The notes under the pieces: generated by a model
The model's database searches: none
Seen by the model: only the letters and a program-made list of their open reading frames with translations
What the model was told of the DNA's origin: nothing
Assembly: GCA_021815655.1 (NCBI GenBank)
Contig: JAKAGJ010000007.1
Location: forward strand, 1 to 13,588
Source of the DNA: Deltaproteobacteria bacterium
GTDB taxonomy: Bacteria > Desulfobacterota > Desulfarculia > Desulfarculales > Desulfarculaceae
DNA: 13,588 nucleotides
Direction of reading: 5' to 3'
Part shown: positions 7,397 to 13,588 of the stretch, piece after piece
Layout: every line of letters begins with the position of its first letter
How positions within the stretch are numbered: position 1 is the stretch's first letter
Program-made: the position numbers and the translations under genes

Positions 7397-10081
7397 ATGA
7401 GCAAGATACAGATTGCCATGCCCCTTGACATATGTTGTCTGAATTGGCGAGGACTCTTTGCCTATTTACGCAAACATTATGGCCAGGAAAGCATCAATAT
7501 ATTAACGGAGCAGGTAGTTAACAATGCCAAGTATCTCATTGCGGATAAAAATGACCCTGGCAAAATACGACCACTAACCAGCACGGATCTCGAAGACCCA
7601 TCATATTGGGTATCAAACGAAGTATCTTTACAAATACTTAAAAATGTAAATAAAGTAGTGCCACATCCTGATCCGCTGTTGATGGCGGGTGAGGGAGCAA
7701 TTCTTGAGCAGCTTTCGCAAAAGGAGTTGATTGTCAGTCGTATTGTCGGCCCAATGGTTCTTGCTAAAAAAGCAGCCAAAATCAATTCATTATTCAATAA
7801 TACAAAATTAGTAGAGTTGGCTGATTTGGGAAAGGACGTGGTGCGTTATCAGCTAAAATATAGACCAGGATATAAAGTTACCAATGATGTTTGTCGCTGG
7901 AACATGGGCTTATATATTGGGATGATTAAGGCTTGTGGGTGTGAGGTTACAAGCGCAGAAGAAACGAAATGTGTACTGCTAGGTGATGATTATTGTGAGT
8001 TCGAAATACATTTTAAACAGCCGAAGCTAACCCAGCGGTTGTTGCGCTGGATATTATTTAAACAAGCCAGGGGAATAATTGGGCAGTTTGATAGCATTAT
8101 AGATGACAAACAGAGATTGTTTTCGCGTCTTTCCAGGGAAATAGAAATTAAGCAACAGGCTCAGGCTTCCCTGGCTGAAAGCGAAGAACGCTACAGGCAA
8201 TTATTTGAAACCAATCAGGCTATCAAGCTGATAATTGACCCCAACGACGGGTCCATAGTGGATGTCAATCAGGCCGCATGCGATTTTTACGGATATTCAC
8301 GCCCAGAACTTACCGCCATGAATATTTTTAGCTTAAACGTAGCCTCACCTGATGAGGTTAAGTCAAGAATATCCATGGTGCAAAAACAACAATCCGCCAA
8401 ATTTAATTTACAGCACAAGTTGGCCTCGGGAGAAATAAGAGATGTACAATTATATGCTGGACCATTAAAAATAAATGATAGGCAATTTATACATTCCATA
8501 ATATTTGATATCACCGATCAAAAAAAAGCTGAGGAGGAGTCACGTCAAAATCAAGAGCGCTTCAGGTTGGCATTTAATACAAGCCCCGATGCAATTAATA
8601 TCAACCGTCTGGAGGATGGCCTCTATGTAGATGTTAATCAGGGGTTTACCGATCTCACTGGTTATTCAAGGGACGATTCTGTCGGTAAGACTTCTTTGGA
8701 GATAAATATTTGGCATGATCCTAGGGACCGGGCAAAATTAGTGCAAGGGTTGAAAGAAAAAGGATATGTCGAGAATCTGGAGGCCAAATTCCGCAGAAAG
8801 GACGGAAGCCTAACCACCGCTCTTATGTCTGCGAAAATTATTATGCTGGATAACGTTAAGCATATATTGTCAATTACTCGTGATATTTCACAACGGATTA
8901 AGCTGGAGGACGAAAAAGCCTATTTGGAGGCGCAACTGCATCAAGCCCAAAAAATGGAAGCTATAGGAACCTTGGCGGGAGGAATAGCACATGACTTCAA
9001 CAATATCTTGGCCGCAATTCTTGGCTTCTCCGAAATGGCTTATGAGGATGCACGGTCAGGCAAGGTCAACCCGGGAGACATCCAGCAGATTATATTATCT
9101 GTAGAACGGGCAAAGGCGTTGGTTAGGCAAATACTGGCTTTCAGCAGAAAACAAGAACCGGAACTCAAACCCCTGAATATCAATCAAACGATTCTACGAA
9201 TCAAACACATTCTAGGGCGGACTTTGCCCAAAATGATAAGCATCGACACCAACCTTGCCGATAGATTACCGCTAATTGAAGCCGACACCACTCAGATGGA
9301 ACAGGTGCTCTTGAATCTATCGGCCAACGCTCAGGACGCCATGCCCGATGGGGGAAAGTTGAGTATTGATACGAAATATGTAGTAATTGACGATGAATAT
9401 AGCAGTCAACACCTTGAGGTCCTGGCAGGACCCTACGTCTTGATTATGGTATCCGATACGGGTATGGGCATGGATAAAGAAACCAGTAGCCGTATTTTTG
9501 AGCCGTTTTTTACCACCAAGGAAATTGGCAAAGGTACTGGTCTGGGTTTGTCGTCGGCCTATGGCATCGTCAAAAATCATGGGGGGCATATCCACTGCTA
9601 CAGCGAGGTGGGCACGGGGACTACCTTCAAAATATTTTTGCCTGTTTCGCGGGAAGCTTACGCAGAGTTCATGCCGGATGTGACCCCGATGGCCGAAGAT
9701 GCCTTGAGAGGAACAGAGACTATACTTTTGGTAGACGACGAGGCGGTCTTGAGGCAACTTGGGGCGCGCGCTTTGCAAAGCATGGGCTATCAGGTGCGGA
9801 CCGCGGACAGCGGCGAAGAGGCGCTGGATATGTACCAAAAACTGGGCCATATGATTGACCTGATAGTGATGGACCTTGGCATGCCTGGCATGGGTGGACA
9901 CAAGGCGATGAAGGCCATTTTGCAAATCAACCCCCGGGCCAAGCTAGTTATCGCCAGTGGGTACTCGGCCATGGGCAGGGCCAAGGGTGCCTTGGCCGAT
10001 GGGGCGGCAGGTTATGTGGCCAAGCCTTTCTGGCGTACCGACTTGTTGACAACGGTCAGGGAAGTGCTGGATAAACAATAG
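7397..10081 (+). CDS. Soluble hybrid histidine kinase V4R-PAS-PAS-HisKA-HATPase-REC
   Basis: 894 residues from ATG 7397, chosen because AAGGGG lies 6 bases upstream; a GTG at 7379 in the same frame would add six residues. The N-terminal ~210 residues form a V4R-type sensor with C166, E189, C192 and C200, the same C-x22-E-x2-C-x7-C spacing as the small protein at 4081-4608. PAS domains follow at about 261-377 and 380-500 (ends [11 protein letters not shown] and [11 protein letters not shown]). The DHp H-box is [12 protein letters not shown] with H532, the ATPase has DTGMGM and GKGTGLGLS, and a C-terminal REC has acceptor D826 ([11 protein letters not shown]) and KPF. No membrane segment is visible, so it senses a cytoplasmic signal. 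It lies 42 bases after the preceding kinase and could be in the same transcript. The first two thirds are AT-rich with many ATA, AAT and TTA codons, unlike the flanking genes; the REC end matches the local GC-rich style. Confidence 0.92.
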   Translation: MSKIQIAMPLDICCLNWRGLFAYLRKHYGQESINILTEQVVNNAKYLIADKNDPGKIRPLTSTDLEDPSYWVSNEVSLQILKNVNKVVPHPDPLLMAGEGAILEQLSQKELIVSRIVGPMVLAKKAAKINSLFNNTKLVELADLGKDVVRYQLKYRPGYKVTNDVCRWNMGLYIGMIKACGCEVTSAEETKCVLLGDDYCEFEIHFKQPKLTQRLLRWILFKQARGIIGQFDSIIDDKQRLFSRLSREIEIKQQAQASLAESEERYRQLFETNQAIKLIIDPNDGSIVDVNQAACDFYGYSRPELTAMNIFSLNVASPDEVKSRISMVQKQQSAKFNLQHKLASGEIRDVQLYAGPLKINDRQFIHSIIFDITDQKKAEEESRQNQERFRLAFNTSPDAININRLEDGLYVDVNQGFTDLTGYSRDDSVGKTSLEINIWHDPRDRAKLVQGLKEKGYVENLEAKFRRKDGSLTTALMSAKIIMLDNVKHILSITRDISQRIKLEDEKAYLEAQLHQAQKMEAIGTLAGGIAHDFNNILAAILGFSEMAYEDARSGKVNPGDIQQIILSVERAKALVRQILAFSRKQEPELKPLNINQTILRIKHILGRTLPKMISIDTNLADRLPLIEADTTQMEQVLLNLSANAQDAMPDGGKLSIDTKYVVIDDEYSSQHLEVLAGPYVLIMVSDTGMGMDKETSSRIFEPFFTTKEIGKGTGLGLSSAYGIVKNHGGHIHCYSEVGTGTTFKIFLPVSREAYAEFMPDVTPMAEDALRGTETILLVDDEAVLRQLGARALQSMGYQVRTADSGEEALDMYQKLGHMIDLIVMDLGMPGMGGHKAMKAILQINPRAKLVIASGYSAMGRAKGALADGAAGYVAKPFWRTDLLTTVREVLDKQ

Positions 10082-10385
10082 ACGCAAGCGATTGGAGAAT
10101 GTCACAGGCACCTATAGCTGCTGAGTAAGATGGCCAAACGATGGTGCTATTTTTGGTATGCAGGCTGGCCCCCCAAAAGCCTAAAATGGCTTCCACCCCC
10201 GCGCCCCGGTGAACCTGATTGACCGCCGGGCTGACCAGCAGCGGGAGGGCTTGTTGGGTTATTAAGGTATAAATGGGGGCACAAACGGTTGCCCAAGCTG
10301 GGCTGGCTGCCTCTATAACCAGGACGCTGAGAGGCTGGGGGGCCGTCTTTGTCGTGAGCCGGTGTTGCCCCCCATGGGGGGCAAC
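10082..10385. other. Spacer between kinase block and cas operon
   Basis: About 300 bases with no credible gene. A 60-codon frame beginning at 10273 overlaps the cas3 start, has no ribosome-binding site and resembles no family. Two small mutually exclusive hairpins occur early: AGGCT/AGCCT (10162-10166 with 10178-10182) and AAGCC/GGCTT (10177-10181 with 10188-10192). No T-run terminator follows the kinase gene. Possible -10 boxes TATAAA (10268-10273) and TATAAC (10314-10319) lack good -35 partners. The cas3 promoter is expected here, but I cannot place it. The 3' end holds the palindrome listed next. Confidence 0.55.
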
Positions 10386-10386
10386 A
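10363..10386 (+). promoter_or_regulatory. Perfect 24-bp palindrome overlapping the cas3 ribosome-binding site
   Basis: The half-site TGTTGCCCCCCA is followed directly by its exact reverse complement TGGGGGGCAACA, ending on the A of the preferred cas3 ATG (10386). The G-run at 10376-10381 is also the best Shine-Dalgarno candidate. As RNA it can form a strong GC hairpin that hides this site; as DNA it could be a dimeric-repressor operator. GTTGCCCCCCATGGGGGGC also resembles the stem part of type I-C CRISPR repeats as I remember them (GTCGCCCCCC, short loop, GGGGGC, then GTGGATTGAAAC), but the conserved 3' tag is missing. Confidence 0.6.
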
Positions 10387-12578
10387 TGGTCTTTGGCTTA
10401 CCGATCGCCCATTTTGACAAAGACCATGGCGGTCCGCCCCGGCTTCACTCATTGATAGATCATCTCCAAGGCGTGGCCCGCCTGGCGGCGGCTTTCGCCG
10501 AGGTATTCAAGGGCCGGGACGCGGCCTATCGCGCCGGACTCTGGCATGACCTCGGCAAATATGCCTTGGCCTTCCAAGAAATGCTGGCCCAGGCCCGGGA
10601 TCAGGGCCCGGACGCCGCCTTGGAGGGACAAGGCCGCGTCAACCACTCCAGCGCCGGGGCCATCTGGGCCGCCCAAACCCTGGGCAGCCTGGGTAAGTTC
10701 TTGGCTTTTGCCATCGCCGGCCACCACGCCGGCCTGCCGGACTACATCAATGCGGAAACTCCACGGGCCGAACTGCGGGCGCGCCTGCTACAGGCCGAAC
10801 TGCTGGCGGCGGCCCAGGCCGGCGGCATCCCGCCGCAGATCATGGCTCCCTTCGGCTCGCCGGTCCCAGCTGGCCCGCCAGGCGACCCGGCCCTGTGGGT
10901 GCGCATGACCTTTTCCTGCCTAGTGGACGCCGACTATCTTGATACCGAGGCCTTCATGCAGCCCGGCAAGTCCGCGGAGCGTGGCGGCTATCCGTCCCTG
11001 GAGGAACTTCAGCCGCTGCTGAGCCAATACTTGGCGAAAAAGACCGCTCAGGCCCGACCCACGCCGATGAACCAGGAACGAGGCGAGGTGTTGCGCCAAT
11101 GCCTGGAGGCGTCCGGACGTCCGCCGGGAATACACACCCTCAACGTGCCCACTGGCGGCGGCAAGACGCTTTCCTCCCTGGCCTTCGCCCTGAGCCACGC
11201 CCAGGCCCACGGTCTGGAGCGAGTCATCTACGTCATCCCTTATAACAGCATCATCGAGCAGACGGCGGGGGAGTTCCGGGACATCTTTGGCCCGGCGGTG
11301 GTGGAGCATCACAGCAACCTGGACCCTGAAAGGGACACCTACAGCAATCAATTGGCCAGCGAGAACTGGGACGCGCCGCTTATCGTCACCACGGCGGTGC
11401 AGTTCTTCGAGTCGCTTTTCGCCGCGCGACCCGGACGCTGCCGCAAGGTGCATCGCATCGCCGGCAGCGTGGTGGTCTTGGACGAGGCCCAACTGCTGCC
11501 GCCGGAGTTGTTGCAACCCATCCTGAACGTCCTGGCGCAATTGGCCGAGCACTACCGGGTCAGCGTCGTGGTCTGCACCGCCACCCAGCCGGCCTGGGAG
11601 CCCATAAACACCATGGACATGCGCTTCTCGGGCCTGCCAAGTTCCGGCGATTTGGTGCGCGACCCCCAAGGCCTTCACCAGCGCCTGGCGCGGGTGCGCA
11701 TCCAATTGCCCGAGGACCTGAACGCCAGCACACCCTGGGAGGAGGTGGCCCAGAGCCTGAGCCGGGAATCCTCGGCCCTGTGCATCGTCAACACCCGTGC
11801 CCAGGCCCGGCTGCTGGCCGAGCTGCTGCCGGGGGCCCTGCACCTCTCCGCCGCCATGTGCGCCGAGCACCGCAGCCAGGTGATCGCGGCCATCAAGCAA
11901 AGGCTGAACGATAGCCAGCCCACCCTGATCGTATCCACCCAGTTGATCGAATGCGGGGTTGATATCAGCCTACCCGTGGTCTACCGCGCCCTGGCCGGGC
12001 TGGACTCCATCGCCCAGGCGGCGGGGCGCTGCAATCGCCATGGCGAGCTGCTGCCCGCCCTGGGCCGGGTGGTGGTCTTTGTGCCCCCCCAGCCTCCGCC
12101 CGCCGGCCACCTGCGCCAGGCCGCCGAATGTGCCCGGCGCGTACTGGCCAGCCGCCCGGCCGACCCCCTGGCCCTGGAGTTGTTTATTCGCTATTTCCGT
12201 GAGCTGTACTGGCTCAAGGGCGAGGGCCTGGACAAGCACCGCATAGTGGACAAGCTGCGGGACGGCAAGTTCCGCACCGTCGCGGCCCAGTTCAAGATGA
12301 TCGCGGGAGACGGCCCGCCAGTGCTGGCCGCCTTCGGCCAGGGCGGGAAGCTTATCGCCGAGCTGCGCAAAAACGGCCCCAGCCGCGATCTCCTGCGCCG
12401 TCTGCAACGCTACGCGGTCACGGTGCCGGCCTGGGCCAGCCAGGCCTGGCTGGCCCAGGGCCTGGTGGAAGAACTGCCCGGCGGGCACCTGGCGCAGTAT
12501 GCGCCTGGGCTCTACGATCCGCGCTTTGGGCTGGGGAAGACTGACCTCCCCTGGCCTCCCGATGAGATGGTGATCTAG
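10386..12578 (+). CDS. cas3: Cas3, type I-C: HD nuclease fused to SF2 helicase
   Basis: 730 residues from ATG 10386; GTG 10362 and ATG 10374 are upstream in-frame alternatives. ATG 10386 is preferred because it has a G-rich Shine-Dalgarno and begins just before the usual IAH...HL start of Cas3. The HD nuclease has H26, H54-D55 (LWHDLGKY), H87 and H113-H114 (AGHHAGLPDY). The helicase has Walker A VPTGGGKTLSS near 255, motif II DEAQ at D366, motif III CTATQPA, motif V STQLIECGVDIS and motif VI QAAGRCNRHGE, so it looks catalytically intact. Cas3 is recruited by Cascade to R-loops and nicks, unwinds and degrades invader DNA from the 3' end. Length and gene order (cas3-cas5-cas8c) fit subtype I-C. 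The 210-base gap to cas5c is longer than the near-contact expected in this operon type. Confidence 0.95.
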   Translation: MVFGLPIAHFDKDHGGPPRLHSLIDHLQGVARLAAAFAEVFKGRDAAYRAGLWHDLGKYALAFQEMLAQARDQGPDAALEGQGRVNHSSAGAIWAAQTLGSLGKFLAFAIAGHHAGLPDYINAETPRAELRARLLQAELLAAAQAGGIPPQIMAPFGSPVPAGPPGDPALWVRMTFSCLVDADYLDTEAFMQPGKSAERGGYPSLEELQPLLSQYLAKKTAQARPTPMNQERGEVLRQCLEASGRPPGIHTLNVPTGGGKTLSSLAFALSHAQAHGLERVIYVIPYNSIIEQTAGEFRDIFGPAVVEHHSNLDPERDTYSNQLASENWDAPLIVTTAVQFFESLFAARPGRCRKVHRIAGSVVVLDEAQLLPPELLQPILNVLAQLAEHYRVSVVVCTATQPAWEPINTMDMRFSGLPSSGDLVRDPQGLHQRLARVRIQLPEDLNASTPWEEVAQSLSRESSALCIVNTRAQARLLAELLPGALHLSAAMCAEHRSQVIAAIKQRLNDSQPTLIVSTQLIECGVDISLPVVYRALAGLDSIAQAAGRCNRHGELLPALGRVVVFVPPQPPPAGHLRQAAECARRVLASRPADPLALELFIRYFRELYWLKGEGLDKHRIVDKLRDGKFRTVAAQFKMIAGDGPPVLAAFGQGGKLIAELRKNGPSRDLLRRLQRYAVTVPAWASQAWLAQGLVEELPGGHLAQYAPGLYDPRFGLGKTDLPWPPDEMVI

Positions 12579-12614
12579 CCTAGAGATACCTCCTGAGTGA
12601 AAGCAAATGCGGAC

Positions 12615-12657
12615 TTAATTTAATTTCCTATAGCTATATAAAAGTATAGTATATAGC
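12615..12657 (+). promoter_or_regulatory. AT-rich dyad and possible promoter before cas5c
   Basis: This AT-rich island lies in otherwise GC-rich sequence. TTAATT (12615-12620) and TATAAA (12637-12642), 16 bases apart, form a weak -35/-10 pair; TATAGT (12645-12650) is an alternative -10. A perfect 8-bp inverted repeat, GCTATATA (12633-12640) and TATATAGC (12650-12657), is separated by 9 bases and overlaps both -10 candidates. That geometry fits a repressor operator. It suggests that cas5c-cas8c can be transcribed separately from cas3. This is inference from pattern only. Confidence 0.4.
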
Positions 12658-12700
12658 AGGGCGTTCATGCCACTTACCCCCGTCAAAAAGCACACGCCCT
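12658..12700 (+). repeat. Inverted repeat AGGGCGT/ACGCCCT in cas5c leader
   Basis: AGGGCGT (12658-12664) is an exact reverse complement of ACGCCCT (12694-12700), with 29 bases between. The left arm contains the AGGG that would serve as ribosome-binding site for the small frame at 12667. A 7-bp match over this distance can arise by chance. Confidence 0.3.
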
Positions 12701-12792
12701 CTAACAACAAAGACCCGCCTGGTCCCCGCGCCGCCACAGGTATAGCCTGCCCGCATCATCACCATCGCCCTTCTCCTGTGGGGGGATCATGA
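12667..12792 (+). CDS. Possible 41-residue leader peptide overlapping cas5c
   Basis: The frame ATG 12667 to TGA 12790-12792 encodes 41 residues. It begins MPLTPVKKHTPSNN and contains CPHHHHRP near the end. AGGG (12658-12661) lies 5 bases before the ATG. The stop overlaps the cas5c start as ATGA, the same arrangement as between cas5c and cas8c, so translation could be coupled. No family is recognised. The Pro/His-rich composition and short length mean it may be a chance open frame in a GC-rich leader. It has no hydrophobic segment. Confidence 0.3.
   Translation: MPLTPVKKHTPSNNKDPPGPRAATGIACPHHHHRPSPVGGS
12734..12781 (+). repeat. Inverted repeat CCACAGG/CCTGTGG at the cas5c ribosome-binding site
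   Basis: CCACAGG (12734-12740) is an exact reverse complement of CCTGTGG (12775-12781). The right arm runs directly into the G-run (12780-12785) that is the probable cas5c Shine-Dalgarno. Pairing could limit cas5c translation. The separation is 34 bases, so chance remains possible. Confidence 0.3.
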
Positions 12793-13538
12793 CTATTGAA
12801 GACAAATGGTGCCAGGTACGCCTTAAGGTCTGGGGCGAGCACGCCCTATTCACGCGCCCGGAAATGAAGGTCGAGCGCGTGTCCTACGACATCATCACGC
12901 CCGCCGCCGCCCGGGCCATCTTGGAAGCCATCCTCTGGAAGCCGGCCATACGCTGGGCGGTTACCGGCATCGACCTGCTGGCGCCCATCCGCCATGGACG
13001 CGCCCTGGCCGACGGGCAGGCCTGGGACATGGCCCAGGCCGAGAGCGCCGCCCGCGCCCCGCGCTTCACCAGCGTACGGCGCAATGAAGTGGGCGCCGTG
13101 GCCTCCACCGACAACGCCATCAGCGCCATGCGGCGGGGCAGCGGCAATCTGGGGCTCTACGTGGAAGACGAACGCCAACAGCGGGCGGCCCAGGTGCTCA
13201 TTGACGTGGCCTACCTGATCCACGCCCAGTTCCAATTGACCGACAAGTCCGGCCCCGACGACACGGTGCAGAAGTTCTCGGAGATGTTCCGCCGCCGCGC
13301 CGCCAAGGGCCAGTGTCATCACCGGCCCTACCTGGGCTGCCGGGAGTTCGCGGCCCACTTCGCCCTGGTGGAGCATGACCGGGAGGCGCCGCCGCCCCTG
13401 CCCCTGGACCGCGACCTGGGCTGGATGTTCTATGACTTCGCCTATGACCAGAGCCGGCAGGCGCGCTTCTTCCGGGCGGAGCTTAAGCAGGGACACCTGG
13501 CGGTACCGCCCTGGGAGTCGCTGGAGGTGCGGGCATGA
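12789..13538 (+). CDS. cas5c: Cas5c (Cas5d), type I-C Cascade subunit and pre-crRNA endonuclease
   Basis: 249 residues; ATG 12789 follows a G-run Shine-Dalgarno. The start matches the Cas5c family: VWGEHALFTRPEMKVERVSYD, then TPAAARAILEAI.WKPAIRW. Later come DVAYLIHAQF and the very conserved KGQCHHRPYLGCREFAAHF and GWMFYDF segments. In subtype I-C there is no Cas6; Cas5c cuts the repeat hairpin and stays on the crRNA in Cascade. The catalytic residues described for Bacillus halodurans Cas5d are Y46, K116 and H117. By my alignment from memory these fall on L49, K162 and F163 here, so only the Lys appears kept. The TGA overlaps the cas8c ATG (ATGA), indicating translational coupling. Confidence 0.95.
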   Translation: MTIEDKWCQVRLKVWGEHALFTRPEMKVERVSYDIITPAAARAILEAILWKPAIRWAVTGIDLLAPIRHGRALADGQAWDMAQAESAARAPRFTSVRRNEVGAVASTDNAISAMRRGSGNLGLYVEDERQQRAAQVLIDVAYLIHAQFQLTDKSGPDDTVQKFSEMFRRRAAKGQCHHRPYLGCREFAAHFALVEHDREAPPPLPLDRDLGWMFYDFAYDQSRQARFFRAELKQGHLAVPPWESLEVRA

Positions 13539-13588
13539 TCCTGCAAGACCTGACCGCCTACTATGGCCGCCTGGCCAGCGAAGCGGCT
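13535..13588 (+). CDS. cas8c: Cas8c (Csd1), N-terminus only, continues past window
   Basis: Eighteen codons reach the right edge and encode MILQDLTAYYGRLASEAA. The MILQ-L--YY-RL start is typical of Csd1/Cas8c, the large subunit of type I-C Cascade that recognises the PAM. The ATG overlaps the cas5c stop by ATGA, and GGAGG lies at 13523-13527. Subtype gene order predicts cas7c, cas4, cas1 and cas2 beyond the window. Confidence 0.88.
   Translation, partial: MILQDLTAYYGRLASEAA

Noticed and set aside
7379..7397. GTG 7379 as start of the second kinase
   Set aside because: It would begin inside the G-rich ribosome-binding region and add only six residues. ATG 7397 has AAGGGG at a normal distance.
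10251..10273. Promoter TTGTTG ... TATAAA before cas3
   Set aside because: The two hexamers are only 11 bases apart, too close for a sigma-70 promoter.
10082..10385. CRISPR array or mini-array next to cas3
   Set aside because: Only one repeat-like palindrome is present, with no second copy at spacer distance and no GTGGATTGAAAC-type tag. Type I-C arrays normally follow cas2, outside this window.
11481..11492. DEAQ instead of DEAH in Cas3 motif II as an anomaly
   Set aside because: DEAQ-type motif II is, to my knowledge, common in Cas3 outside subtype I-E, and all other helicase motifs are intact.

Overview
The window is GC-rich bacterial DNA with short intergenic spacers. All well-supported genes lie on the + strand. 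Taxonomic inference is limited: the GC-rich composition, a type I-C CRISPR-Cas operon, and stand-alone V4R proteins beside large hybrid histidine kinases would fit a Desulfobacterota (former Deltaproteobacteria) genome. Nothing here proves it.

Layout. Positions 2-427 hold the 3' end of a Sel1-repeat protein. Positions 428-1092 are a gene-poor spacer with hairpins only. Positions 1093-10081 are a signal-transduction block of four genes. The first three form a tight operon (gaps of 18 and 4 bases): a periplasmic two-lobe sensor with a membrane anchor and three PAS domains but no kinase core (1093-4062); a small stand-alone V4R protein (4081-4608); and a soluble hybrid kinase HAMP-HisKA-HATPase-REC-REC-HPt with no membrane anchor or input domain (4613-7354). 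Together they read as one BvgS-like phosphorelay receptor split into sensor, V4R adaptor and kinase. The fourth gene (7397-10081) is a second soluble hybrid kinase, V4R-PAS-PAS-HisKA-HATPase-REC, whose front half is conspicuously AT-rich. Both V4R domains carry the same C-x22-E-x2-C-x7-C ligand set with identical spacing, which matches the zinc site remembered from MopR/DmpR-type aromatic sensors. No response regulator with an output domain is present, so the relay must exit to a partner elsewhere.

From about 10.36 kb onward lies the start of a type I-C CRISPR-Cas operon: cas3 (fused HD nuclease-helicase), cas5c (crRNA-processing Cas5) and the first 18 codons of cas8c/csd1. No CRISPR array is in the window. 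Two regulatory features stand out. A perfect 24-bp palindrome at the cas3 ribosome-binding site resembles the stem of a type I-C CRISPR repeat. The 210-base cas3-cas5c gap holds an AT-rich dyad, a possible 41-codon reading frame overlapping cas5c by ATGA, and two inverted repeats next to ribosome-binding sites. The Cas5c sequence also appears to lack two of the three catalytic residues described for the Bacillus halodurans enzyme.
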